DNA from: Rhizobium sp. FKL33
GTDB taxonomy: Bacteria > Pseudomonadota > Alphaproteobacteria > Rhizobiales > Rhizobiaceae
Length of the DNA: 64,000 bases
Assembly (NCBI RefSeq): GCF_005222915.1
Contig: NZ_STFX01000019.1
Span: forward strand, 124,001 to 188,000
Reading direction: 5' to 3'
A model generated the notes under the pieces. The model did not search any database. It was not told where the DNA came from and worked only from the letters and a program-made list of their open reading frames with translations. Positions 11,527-19,650 of the stretch are shown piece by piece (within the stretch, counting starts at the first letter, position 1; every line of letters begins with the position of its first letter). The position numbers were made by a program, and so were the translations under genes.

Positions 11527-12075
11527 ATGACGCCAGAACCGCTTCTCGCCGCTCCCCTTGCCGTTCAGATCCATGTCGCAACCGTGCTGCCGTCTGCCGT
11601 GATCGGCGCCTTTCTGCTTCTCTGGAGGCGCAAGGGATCGCCCGCGCATCGTTTCCTCGGCCGCCTCTGGGTTATGCTGATGATCGCCAGTTCCATCGCG
11701 AGCCTGTTCATCCACGAACTGAACATGTGGCGGGGATACAGCCCGATCCATCTCTTGTCGTTGCTGACCATCGTCGGCTGCATCTATGCGGTGAGGGCGG
11801 CGATGCGCGGCAATATCCGCGCCCACAGGCTGGCGATGACGCAGATCTATGTCGGCGGCATCCTGATCGCCGGCGGCTTCACGCTCGCGCCCTACCGCAT
11901 CATGAACCGGGTATTGATCGAAGGCAGCACGCCCGGCCAGCTCGTCCTGCTGGCGGCGCTGGTGTTCGGGCCGTGGATCGCGTTTCATTTCGTTCAGAAA
12001 TGGACGAGTGAGATCCATTCGTTGGCGACGATCAAGCCCGAAGGCGCGATGTCGGGTCGCCCACCGATCCGCTGA
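11527..12075 (+). CDS. DUF2306 membrane protein
   Basis: A 182-residue inner-membrane protein with four or five hydrophobic helices. Characteristic DUF2306 features are the HVATVLPSAVIGAFLLLWR helix, the KGSPAHRFLGRLWV loop, SLFIHE, and GNIRAHRLAMTQIYVG with conserved histidines and arginines. The frame is open 43 codons upstream; MTPEPLL is chosen because it follows GAGG at a suitable distance and starts the conserved domain. The gene is divergent from the membrane LytTR gene across an 87-base gap. Pairing suggests that the regulator controls it, or that it acts as a partner in the membrane. The molecular function of the family is not known to me. Confidence 0.8.
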   Translation: MTPEPLLAAPLAVQIHVATVLPSAVIGAFLLLWRRKGSPAHRFLGRLWVMLMIASSIASLFIHELNMWRGYSPIHLLSLLTIVGCIYAVRAAMRGNIRAHRLAMTQIYVGGILIAGGFTLAPYRIMNRVLIEGSTPGQLVLLAALVFGPWIAFHFVQKWTSEIHSLATIKPEGAMSGRPPIR

Positions 12076-12210
12076 ATAAACGGAAACTCGGCTGTAGGTT
12101 GCTTGGATGCGCCCCTGCCGCATGCTATGTCGGTCAAGATCGTTTGATGTCATACAAAGCAAGCGGCAGCGCTGCGGTCCCCGGGGGCCGATGTCGAGGA
12201 GTGACCGAAG

Positions 12211-13551
12211 ATGGCGGATCCCTACAAAGTCGTCGCTTTATCCGGGAACGCCGTCATCGACGGACTGCTGAACGGCGCGGCGTGGAGCAAGACCAAGCTG
12301 ACCTATAGTTTCGGAGCCAGCGACATCAATTCGAATGGCGTCCCCGATATGAACGAAGGCGACTGGAAAGCCTTCTATCGGCAGATTCTCGACAATGTCG
12401 AAAGCTTCACCAAACTGCGTTTCACCGAAGTCGCCTCGTCCGGCAACATCAATTTCCTGCTGTTTGAGGGCGGCGGCGGCGAGTCGGGCGTGCCCGGGCC
12501 GGGCGCGGTCTCGGTCACCTCGAGCGTAGGCATCGATAAAGATGTCGCCGGGTCGGCGGAGGCGGTGAGGCTCGGGACATTCTCCCTCACCTGGATCCAC
12601 GAATTCGGCCATGCGCTCGGTTTCAAACATCCGCACGACACGGATACCGGCCCGGCCATGCCGGGCGTCGGCGATCCGGCGAGCCACGGAACGGGCCAGA
12701 TCAACTCGCAGATCTACACCGTCATGGGCTATACCTCGCCCTATCTCGGCGAGGACAATCCCTTCACCGACGCGGTGGATGTCGGCGCGGAACTCAACGC
12801 GCAACCCGGCTCCTTCGGCGCGATCGACATCGCCGCTCTTCAATATATGTATGGGAAGACCGCGCATAACGCCGCCGACACCGTCTACCGCTTCAGCGAC
12901 GACGTCGATTTCAACAAGGGCTATACGACGATCTGGGACACGGGCGGCGTCGACGAGATCCGTTATGTCGGATCGAGCCGCGTTAAAATCGATCTCCGGG
13001 CGGCGACGCTGAAGGCGGAAATCGGCGGCGGCGGCTGGACGTCCACCTCCGAAACGCTCACCGGCGGCTACACCATCGCCAATGGCGTCACCATCGAAAA
13101 GGCGAGGGGCGGCTCCAAGGCCGACATTCTCATCGGCAATGCGAGCGCCAATGTGTTGAGCGGTCTCGCCGGCGACGACAGTTTGACCGCCGGCGACGGC
13201 GCCGACCGGTTGATCGGCGGCGCCGGCAAGGACAGTCTTTCCGGCGGAGGCGGGGCGGATGTCTTCGTCTTCAAGTCCGCAGATTCGTCGGCCAAGATGT
13301 CTTCGGCCGATACGATCAGCGATTTCGGGTCGCGGGACAGGCTGGATTTCAGCGCGTTCGGCTCGGATGTCGACCAGGATCTGTCATTCATCGGCGCCAA
13401 GGCTTTCAGCGGCGACGCCGGCGAAATCCGGCTGCGGCATCAGGCGAGCGCGGTTGTCGTCGAGGCGGATCTCGATGGCGACAAGATCGTCGATTTCAGG
13501 GTTCGGCTGCTCAACGGACATGAACCCGTTGCGGCGAATTTCGATCTCTGA
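12211..13551 (+). CDS. Serralysin-type secreted metalloprotease (M10B, RTX)
   Basis: A 446-residue extracellular zinc protease. The metzincin motif HEFGHALGFKH is at residues 130-140 and the Met-turn YTVMGYTS surrounds Met172. Nonapeptide RTX repeats of the GGxGxD type lie at about 305-350, followed by the serralysin C-terminal domain (DTISDFGSRDRLDF). The protein ends in NFDL, like the two neighbouring RTX proteins. There is no Sec signal; type I secretion through an ABC exporter is expected and calcium would fold the repeats outside the cell. The RTX part is short, with only a few repeats. An inhibitor gene and the T1SS genes that often accompany serralysins are absent from the window. Confidence 0.92.
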   Translation: MADPYKVVALSGNAVIDGLLNGAAWSKTKLTYSFGASDINSNGVPDMNEGDWKAFYRQILDNVESFTKLRFTEVASSGNINFLLFEGGGGESGVPGPGAVSVTSSVGIDKDVAGSAEAVRLGTFSLTWIHEFGHALGFKHPHDTDTGPAMPGVGDPASHGTGQINSQIYTVMGYTSPYLGEDNPFTDAVDVGAELNAQPGSFGAIDIAALQYMYGKTAHNAADTVYRFSDDVDFNKGYTTIWDTGGVDEIRYVGSSRVKIDLRAATLKAEIGGGGWTSTSETLTGGYTIANGVTIEKARGGSKADILIGNASANVLSGLAGDDSLTAGDGADRLIGGAGKDSLSGGGGADVFVFKSADSSAKMSSADTISDFGSRDRLDFSAFGSDVDQDLSFIGAKAFSGDAGEIRLRHQASAVVVEADLDGDKIVDFRVRLLNGHEPVAANFDL

Positions 13552-13634
13552 TCGACCTCCTCGTCGCCAGGGAACCGATTGATCGGTCGGGCATTCCATG
13601 CGAGGTTCCGCCGGAAATCTACTTGGGGTGCAGC

Positions 13635-14537
13635 ATGGAATGGAAAGGTCGTCGTCAGTCCGACAATGTCGAGGATCATCGCGGCGATAGCGGCGGTCGC
13701 ATCGGCGGCGATCCCTTTGGCGGCCGGCGGGGGATCAATCTGCCGATCGGCCGCGGCGGCTCGGTCGGTTCGGTGGTGTTCTTCATCGTGGTGATCGTCA
13801 TCCTGCATTTCATGGGCGTCGATGTCGGCCAATTGCTCGGCGGCGGGTCGACGCAGACGTCGAACTACACCGAGAGCCAGAACGCCCAGCCCGGCCCCAA
13901 TGACGAGATGAAGGCCTTTGTCGGCACGGTGCTCGCCGAGACCGAAGACGCCTGGAACGGCATTTTCGCCGCTGCCGGCCGGCAATATTCCGAGCCGCGC
14001 CTGGTGCTTTTTTCGGGCTCGTTCCCGTCGGCATGCGGCACGGCGAGTTCCGCGACCGGGCCGTTCTATTGCCCGCCGGATCAGAAGGTCTATCTCGACA
14101 CGGATTTCTTCCGGGAAATGTCGGATCAGTTCGGCGCTTCGGGCGATTTCGCCCAGGCCTATGTGATTGCGCATGAGGTCGGCCATCACGTGCAGAACCT
14201 GATCGGCGTGCTGCCGAAGTTCAACCGCGCACGGCAATCCATGAGCGAGACGGAAGCCAACGCCATGTCTGTCCGGGTCGAATTGCAGGCGGATTGCTTT
14301 GCGGGGATCTGGGCCAAGTTCACCGACCAGCGCGGGTTGCTCGAAGCCGGAGACATCGACGAGGCGCTTAACGCCGCCCATCAGATCGGCGACGATGCGC
14401 TGCAGAAGAAGTCGCAAGGCTATGTCGTGCCCGACAGCTTCACACATGGCTCCTCGGCGCAGCGCGCCAAGTGGTTCCGCCGGGGTTACGAGAGCGGCAA
14501 AATGAGCGCCTGCGACACTTTTTCGGGCCGGATCTGA
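13635..14537 (+). CDS. YpfJ-type neutral zinc metallopeptidase, membrane-anchored
   Basis: A 300-residue protein of the Zn_peptidase family (PF04228). A Gly/Arg-rich cytoplasmic stretch is followed by one transmembrane helix (about residues 42-62, VVFFIVVIVILHFMGV). The extracytoplasmic domain holds HEVGHH (His180, Glu181, His184) and a downstream VELQADCFAGIWA, the usual third-ligand region, with PFYCPPDQKVYLD upstream. The start MEWKGRR is the family's usual N-terminus. The family's substrate is unknown. It lies 83 bases after the serralysin gene on the same strand. Confidence 0.9.
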   Translation: MEWKGRRQSDNVEDHRGDSGGRIGGDPFGGRRGINLPIGRGGSVGSVVFFIVVIVILHFMGVDVGQLLGGGSTQTSNYTESQNAQPGPNDEMKAFVGTVLAETEDAWNGIFAAAGRQYSEPRLVLFSGSFPSACGTASSATGPFYCPPDQKVYLDTDFFREMSDQFGASGDFAQAYVIAHEVGHHVQNLIGVLPKFNRARQSMSETEANAMSVRVELQADCFAGIWAKFTDQRGLLEAGDIDEALNAAHQIGDDALQKKSQGYVVPDSFTHGSSAQRAKWFRRGYESGKMSACDTFSGRI

Positions 14538-14550
14538 TCGGAAGAGGTAA

Positions 14551-14622
14551 GACGGCCGCCGCGAGACGCCTGGCAGGGGGCAGGAGGCGGCCGTCATGTC
14601 CGGATGGAGATAATCCGGACAT
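14551..14622. terminator. Two nested terminator-type hairpins between convergent genes
   Basis: GACGGCCGCC (14551-14560) pairs with GGCGGCCGTC (14586-14595). A second hairpin, ATGTCCGGAT / ATCCGGACAT (14596-14605, 14613-14622), has a 7-base loop. They fill the gap between the zinc peptidase and the convergent RTX gene and probably stop transcription from both sides. Confidence 0.65.
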
Positions 14623-14630
14623 TTCTGGGC

Positions 14631-15617
14631 TCAAAGCTCGAAATAGGAGGCCTTGAGCGTGAGGGAATCGTCGAAATGCAGGGCGAAATCGGCGGTCTTG
14701 TCGCCGTTGACGTCGGCATAGACATCCGTGCCCGTCGAGGATTTGACGGTGCGCAGTTCGCCGGCGTCGCCGGAGAATTCAGCCGCGCCGATGAAGTCGA
14801 ACGCCTGGTTCTTCGATTTGGTCGTATCGGCGTCGAGGGCCGAGAGGTCGATGCTGTCGCCGCCCGTGGCAGAGAAGTCGGTGATCGTGTCGAACGAAGC
14901 CCCGCGCGAGTCGCTCAGCGCCTTGAACACGAAACTGTCGGCGCCGGCCCCGCCAGTCAGCGCGTCCGCCGCCCCGCCGCCATACAGGCTGTCCTTGCCG
15001 GCGTTGCCGGTCAGCGTATCGGCTCCCGCGCCGCCCGACAGCGTGTCGTTGCCGCCGCCGCCGATCAGCGTGTCCTTGCCGCCCAAGCCGGACAGCGTAT
15101 CGGCCTTGCCGCCGCCCTGATAGCTGTCGGCGCCTGCGCCGCCGGTGAAGTTGACGGATTGGGTCTTGAGATATGCAAGGAAGTCGGAAGCGTCGCCGGT
15201 CATCAGGCCGTAGAGAATCTCATGCACGGCGTCGCCGTCAGCGGCGTCGAGGCCGAGATTCTTGAAGGTGAGATCGGTGGTCCCGAGGCTCATCTTGGTG
15301 GAAGTCGTGCCATAGCCGGCGGTCACGCCCTCGAGTTCGGAGCCGAAGGCGAGCGTGTCCAGCCGTCCGGTCACGTTATGCGTGGTGAGACTGTAGCTGA
15401 GATTGCCGGTGGCTTTCATCGCCGCGCCGCCGGTAAAGGCCGTGTCTTCCTTGGTTTCGGCCAGGCCATATTCCGAGGCGCTGTTCATATTGTTGTAGAA
15501 ATAGCCGAAATTCATGTTCTGCAGATCGAACATCGCCGGCAGCGTGGAAAAATAGCCGCTCGATCCGACATTCACATTGACGCCGGCGGATGAGCCGACC
15601 GTGATGGCAATCGCCAT
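14631..15617 (-). CDS. HasA-like hemophore domain fused to RTX secretion module
   Basis: A 328-residue protein without a Sec signal. Residues 1-155 resemble the hemophore HasA: GNLSYSL, GRLDTLAFGSEL, LTFKNLGL and HEILYGLMTGDASDFLAYL align with HasA blocks. Tyr75 and His80 occupy the positions of HasA's heme-ligand Tyr75 and its hydrogen-bonding His83 (each lies four residues before a conserved Gly). The His32 loop ligand of HasA is not apparent. RTX repeats follow (about 158-228), then a serralysin-type C-terminal domain ending YFEL. Secretion by a type I exporter and heme capture are inferred. It is the last of three related genes on this strand; an AGGAG precedes the start. Confidence 0.8.
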   Translation of the reverse strand: MAIAITVGSSAGVNVNVGSSGYFSTLPAMFDLQNMNFGYFYNNMNSASEYGLAETKEDTAFTGGAAMKATGNLSYSLTTHNVTGRLDTLAFGSELEGVTAGYGTTSTKMSLGTTDLTFKNLGLDAADGDAVHEILYGLMTGDASDFLAYLKTQSVNFTGGAGADSYQGGGKADTLSGLGGKDTLIGGGGNDTLSGGAGADTLTGNAGKDSLYGGGAADALTGGAGADSFVFKALSDSRGASFDTITDFSATGGDSIDLSALDADTTKSKNQAFDFIGAAEFSGDAGELRTVKSSTGTDVYADVNGDKTADFALHFDDSLTLKASYFEL

Positions 15618-15646
15618 GATCTCGTCTCCTGTTCAGGATTGCTGGA

Positions 15647-15665
15647 CGGCGGGCGCGGCCCGCCG
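15647..15665 (-). terminator. GC hairpin between two HasA-like RTX genes
   Basis: CGGCGGGC and GCCCGCCG form an 8-bp stem with loop GCG in the 64-base gap between two RTX genes. No T-run follows on the transcribed strand, so it may only attenuate transcription or protect an mRNA end. Confidence 0.45.
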
Positions 15666-15681
15666 CCGTGTCGTGTTGGGA

Positions 15682-18099
15682 TCAAAGGTCGAAATAGGCC
15701 GCCTTCATGGTCATGGCGTCGTCCAGATGCAGGATGAAGTCGGCCTTGCCGTCGCCGTTGCGGTCGGCTTCGATGATCGTGTCGCCCTTGACCTTTTCGA
15801 AGCGCAACTCGCCGGCTTGCTTCGAGAAATCGTCGCTGCCGATGAAGGAGAAGGCCTGGTTGCCGCTCTTCTTGCTGTTGGCGTCGATGGCCGAGAGGTC
15901 GATCGTGTCGGCGGCGGCGAAGTCGTAGATCGTGTCATAGGTCTTGCCGGCGGAGTCCGAGACGGCGGAGAAGATGAACATATCCGCGCCCTTGCCGCCG
16001 GTGAGCTTGTCGGCGCCCGCGCCGCCGGTCAGCTGGTCGACGCCGTCGCCGCCCTGCAGCGTGTCGACGCCTGCGCCGCCTGCGAGCGTGTCGTTGCCCG
16101 CCGCGCCCTGCAGGAGATCGGCGCCCGCGCCGCCGTTCAGTTTGTCGACGCCCGTCTGGCCGTAGAGCTTGTCGTCGCCGGCGCCGCCGGTCAGCGCGTC
16201 ATTGCCGGCGCCGCCCTTGAACGTGTCATTGCCGCCATTGCCCTTCACCGTGTCGTCGAACATCGTGCCGGTATAGGTGTCGGCGCCCGAGGAGCCGAGG
16301 AAGGTCTGGGCGTAGGAGGCGAGCAGCGCCTTGACATAGGCGAATTCCGCAGGCGTCGCCTCGTCGGGGCCGTGCATGAAGGCGGAGGCGACCAGATTGA
16401 CCTCGCCGGAGAGGCGATTGTCTGGCGTCGTGCCGCTTTCGAGGTCGAGGCCGCTGATCGACACTTCAGCGTCGGTCACGCCGTCGGTGGTCGAGCCCGA
16501 GCCGAAGACGAGGTCGGTGATGGAGCCGGCCACCACATGCACATCCTCGCCGGTTTCCGGGTCGTTCCAGACATAGGTGAGCGCGCCTCCCACGGAAAGA
16601 ATGGTCTCTCCATTGCTGTAGAGGAACTCGGAGGATGGATTGCTGGTGTTGTAGCCGGTTCCAGAAGGGTAAAAGTTAGGCAGCCAGTAGCCAAGCTTCG
16701 CCCAGTAATCGTCGAGATAGGTGTCCCAGTTCAAGCCGCCATTTTCCCCGGCGGTGAGGGTGTTGGCGTCAATGGTGATGTTGCCGCGCGCCGTGTCGCC
16801 CGTCTCAGTGGCGTCGAGCACCTGCACTTCGAAGGTCTTTTCCTGGGTCTCGCCTTCGGAATTCTCGACTTCGATGGTGACGGAATAGCTGTCCTGCTTT
16901 TCGTAATCGAGCGCCTTGTTGGTGACGAGATAATAGCGGGTCTCGCCATCGACCACGCGGGTCTTGAGCGAGAAGGCGCCATCGGCGTCATCGGTGAGTT
17001 CGGCGCTGACCGGCACGAAGGAATCGTCGAACTTCATGACATAGCCGAGTTCCTGGCCCTTCTCCGCCGCTTCGGTGACCGAGAGATAGTTGTAGCCGGT
17101 CGGCGAGGAACTGAGCTTGAAATATTCCTCTTCGGCGGTGACGCTGATGGTCTCGGTGGTAGCAGCGCCATTGCTATCGGTGGCGGTCACGACGAGGTCA
17201 TAGACGCCGCCGGAACTTTCGTGATCCAGCGTCCACTTGAGCACGACGTTGACCGTGCCGTCGTCATTTTCGACGAGGTCGAAATAAGTGTCATTGTCGC
17301 CCTTGCCGCTTTCCAGCGACCAGGTGATCGCATCGCCCTCGGCGTCGGTGGCCGAAAGCGTGCCGACCACGAAGCCGACGCGGGCGGATTCCTTCAGCGT
17401 GGCGTTGGAAATGGCGATGTCGGTGGGGGCGGTGTTCTCAAATACGTCGCCGACCGCCACGGTCAGGGTCTGGGTGGTGGTGTTGTAGCCGTCATATGCC
17501 TGAACCTCGATCTCGTAGGACGAAGCCTGTTCATAATCGAGCGCGCCATTGAGCACGAGCGAGGTGACGCCGTCGGTGGTGACGAGGGTAAATTGGCCGT
17601 CGGCGTCGTCTGTCAGCGTATAGGTGATGGCGTCGCCTTCGGCGTCGGTGGCGGCCAGCGCGCCGATCACGGTTCCAAGGGCGGCGTCCTCCGACACGGT
17701 CGACGTGGTCAGAGATATCGCCTCGGGGGCTTCGTTGATGGTGATGTCGATATCGACGGTTGCTTCTTCCGTCCATTCACCGCCGTAGAGATAGAAGTAG
17801 GTGTTCAGCAGATCGAGCGCGGTGGCGTCGATGTCTTTGGTTGCCACCAACTGTAATGTGACGCTGGTTTCCCCGGAAAAGTCCATTTCGCCACTGCCGG
17901 TCCGGCTTCCATAAACAATTGTCAGGCCCGCCACGGTCGCTATGGAATTCGTATCGTATCCATAAAGCGCAAGATAGTTGACGCCGCCGGAATTTTCGAT
18001 CGTCACCGTTGCGACGGTCTCGCCCGCCGCAATGGTTTCCGCCCAGGTCGTCTGGTCGATGGTGATGGTGAAATTGCCGTTGGTGTAGGTGGTGGACAT
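15682..18099 (-). CDS. Large RTX protein with cadherin-like repeats and an internal HasA-like domain
   Basis: An 805-residue type I-secreted candidate, started at MSTTYTNGNF (GGAGT upstream; the frame is open 17 codons earlier). Residues 1-120 are a beta-rich domain of unknown type. Three cadherin-like domains follow at about 122-220, 223-325 and 330-432 (TDAEGDAITYTLTDDADGQF, ALDYEQASSYEIEV). Residues about 455-600 look like HasA: NWDTYLDDYWAKLG, GALTYVW, GSITDLVFGSG and LVASAFMHG, with Tyr509 and His521 where HasA has its Tyr/His pair. RTX nonapeptides fill about 605-705 and a serralysin-type C-terminal domain ends YFDL. Adhesion through the cadherin part and heme binding through the HasA part are inferences. 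Confidence 0.78.
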   Translation of the reverse strand: MSTTYTNGNFTITIDQTTWAETIAAGETVATVTIENSGGVNYLALYGYDTNSIATVAGLTIVYGSRTGSGEMDFSGETSVTLQLVATKDIDATALDLLNTYFYLYGGEWTEEATVDIDITINEAPEAISLTTSTVSEDAALGTVIGALAATDAEGDAITYTLTDDADGQFTLVTTDGVTSLVLNGALDYEQASSYEIEVQAYDGYNTTTQTLTVAVGDVFENTAPTDIAISNATLKESARVGFVVGTLSATDAEGDAITWSLESGKGDNDTYFDLVENDDGTVNVVLKWTLDHESSGGVYDLVVTATDSNGAATTETISVTAEEEYFKLSSSPTGYNYLSVTEAAEKGQELGYVMKFDDSFVPVSAELTDDADGAFSLKTRVVDGETRYYLVTNKALDYEKQDSYSVTIEVENSEGETQEKTFEVQVLDATETGDTARGNITIDANTLTAGENGGLNWDTYLDDYWAKLGYWLPNFYPSGTGYNTSNPSSEFLYSNGETILSVGGALTYVWNDPETGEDVHVVAGSITDLVFGSGSTTDGVTDAEVSISGLDLESGTTPDNRLSGEVNLVASAFMHGPDEATPAEFAYVKALLASYAQTFLGSSGADTYTGTMFDDTVKGNGGNDTFKGGAGNDALTGGAGDDKLYGQTGVDKLNGGAGADLLQGAAGNDTLAGGAGVDTLQGGDGVDQLTGGAGADKLTGGKGADMFIFSAVSDSAGKTYDTIYDFAAADTIDLSAIDANSKKSGNQAFSFIGSDDFSKQAGELRFEKVKGDTIIEADRNGDGKADFILHLDDAMTMKAAYFDL

Positions 18100-18237
18100 C
18101 GAGGACTCCCGGAATTGGCGGAAAGAGCTCTTCCGGTGACGCCCGTTCATCGGAAGAACTGTAATCTTTGGTTTTCACGTAAGCCCGGCAAAACCGTTTT
18201 GCGGCTCTGCCGGACTTGCAAGAGGCGAAGACGGAAA

Positions 18238-18263
18238 AAGGCGCGAGCCTGGGCCCGCGCCTT
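18238..18263 (-). terminator. Rho-independent terminator of the third HasA-like RTX gene
   Basis: AAGGCGCG / CGCGCCTT form an 8-bp stem; on the transcribed (minus) strand the hairpin is followed by TTTTTCC. It lies 7 bases after the stop codon of the gene. Confidence 0.8.
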
Positions 18264-18269
18264 CGATGG

Positions 18270-19163
18270 TTATGCGAACAGGAAATCGCCGCTGTCGACT
18301 ACGCCGGTCACCGAGGTGGCGGCGACGGCGAAATCGGCCGTGGCGTCGCCATCGGTGTCGGCATAGAATTTGCCGGCGGCGCTGTCGTACCACAGGCTGT
18401 CGGCGGCGGCGGTGGAGCCGCTATAGCCGCCGCTCAGGCCGAGGGCGCTGACATCGAGCTTGTCAACGCCTCCCGAAACGCCACCAGCAACGAACTGCGT
18501 GATCGTGTCGGAGGCGCTCACCGTACTGTCGGAGGCTGCGGCGAAGACAAACGTGTCATTGCCTGCCCCGCCGGTCAGCGCATCCGCGCCGCCGCCGCCG
18601 GCCAGGGTGTCATTGCCGTTGTTGCCGTTCAGCGTGTCGGCCTGGCTGCCGCCCTGATAGGCGTCGGCGACAGCGCCGCCATTGAAGGTGACGGCGTTGT
18701 TGGAGAGCCATGTCTCCAGCGCCTCTTCATTTCCGTTCATCAGGCCGTAGAGCACGGTGGTCGCATCCGCGCCGCTCATATTGAGGTCCGAGAGCGTCAC
18801 ATCGGTGGAGACGAGCGAGACGTCGGAGGACGAATAACCGGTGCCGGCGGCGGTGATGCCGCTGAGGCCGGTGCCGAAGGCCAGCGAATCGACGGTGCCG
18901 GTGAAGGTGCCGCGGCTGTAGTTGAAGTTGCCGTTGACGATCCAGGCGGAGCCGTCGTCATAAACGCCGTCGCCGTCATTGTCGGCGGTGGCGATCGAAT
19001 ATTCCGTCGCGCTGTTATAGGCGCCAGAGGCATTGGCGGCGACGTTGAAATAGCCGAACTGGCCGGTGGCCGAATTGAAGCCGTCGCCGACCGTGTCGAG
19101 ATAGTTGCTAGCGCCGTAGTTGAAGTTCACACCCGATGTGCTGTTGACTGTCGCAGTCGCCAT
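18270..19163 (-). CDS. HasA-like hemophore domain with short RTX tail
   Basis: A 297-residue protein related to the other two RTX proteins of this cluster. The N-terminal 160 residues follow the HasA pattern: SNYLDTVGDGFN, SATEYSIAT, GNFNYSRGTFTGTVDSLAFG and TTVLYGLMNGNEEALETWL. Tyr82 matches the HasA heme-ligand Tyr, but the partner His is missing because the loop is shortened. Two or three RTX repeats (about 172-203) and a C-terminal region ending DFLFA follow. A good ribosome binding site (AAGGAG) precedes the start. It has its own terminator, so it may be transcribed separately from the two genes downstream. Confidence 0.78.
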   Translation of the reverse strand: MATATVNSTSGVNFNYGASNYLDTVGDGFNSATGQFGYFNVAANASGAYNSATEYSIATADNDGDGVYDDGSAWIVNGNFNYSRGTFTGTVDSLAFGTGLSGITAAGTGYSSSDVSLVSTDVTLSDLNMSGADATTVLYGLMNGNEEALETWLSNNAVTFNGGAVADAYQGGSQADTLNGNNGNDTLAGGGGADALTGGAGNDTFVFAAASDSTVSASDTITQFVAGGVSGGVDKLDVSALGLSGGYSGSTAAADSLWYDSAAGKFYADTDGDATADFAVAATSVTGVVDSGDFLFA

Positions 19164-19650
19164 TGTCGTGTCTCCTTGGTGTTTTTAAAATTGTTCGGCT
19201 TGCGCTTTCATGCTCCGCCGACAGCGCGCGAGAGCAGGCGCGCAATGGTTATGATTGATTTCTGTTTTTCTAAAATATTGAATTATAAACATAAATACTT
19301 CTCCGTTCGCGCGGGAGATCCCTTTCGGGCGCCTGCGCGTCGACGCGCTTTCACGCGCGGCGAAGCCACGGCAAAAGCAGGAATTGCACTATGACGGATA
19401 GGCTTGCTGGCGTATGAACGGCGGTAACGCTTCCATCGAAGCGACGGCGTTCGCTGTGGCTGGCTCAACCTCTGCGCGTTAACTAAACTAACATGACTTT
19501 TGGAGTCAACTAAATAATCGCACAAAAATTGCGCTTATTGCCTGCTGCTCGCACAACGGATTGATGTCGCTGTCATAATAGCTTATTTGAAAATAAACAT
19601 CGTTCTCATTATGTTCTTTAAGCCGCGAATCATCCCGCTCCGGAGGCCGC
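19164..19650. other. 487-base AT-rich control region between RTX and MFS genes
   Basis: This divergent gap is clearly more AT-rich than its surroundings and codes for nothing I can support. TTCTAAA (19268-19274) matches a half-site of the Irr iron-control element of rhizobia, but the other half is poor. GTTAACTAAA (19478-19487) and GTCAACTAAA (19505-19514) are near-identical direct repeats flanking a small inverted repeat TGACT-TTTGG-AGTCA. These are candidate regulator sites for either gene. Confidence 0.4.

Noticed and set aside
13128-13250. Repetitive GC-rich DNA in the RTX genes as possible CRISPR or satellite DNA
   Set aside because: The repeats are codon-based GGxGxD nonapeptides within coding frames, with no spacers.
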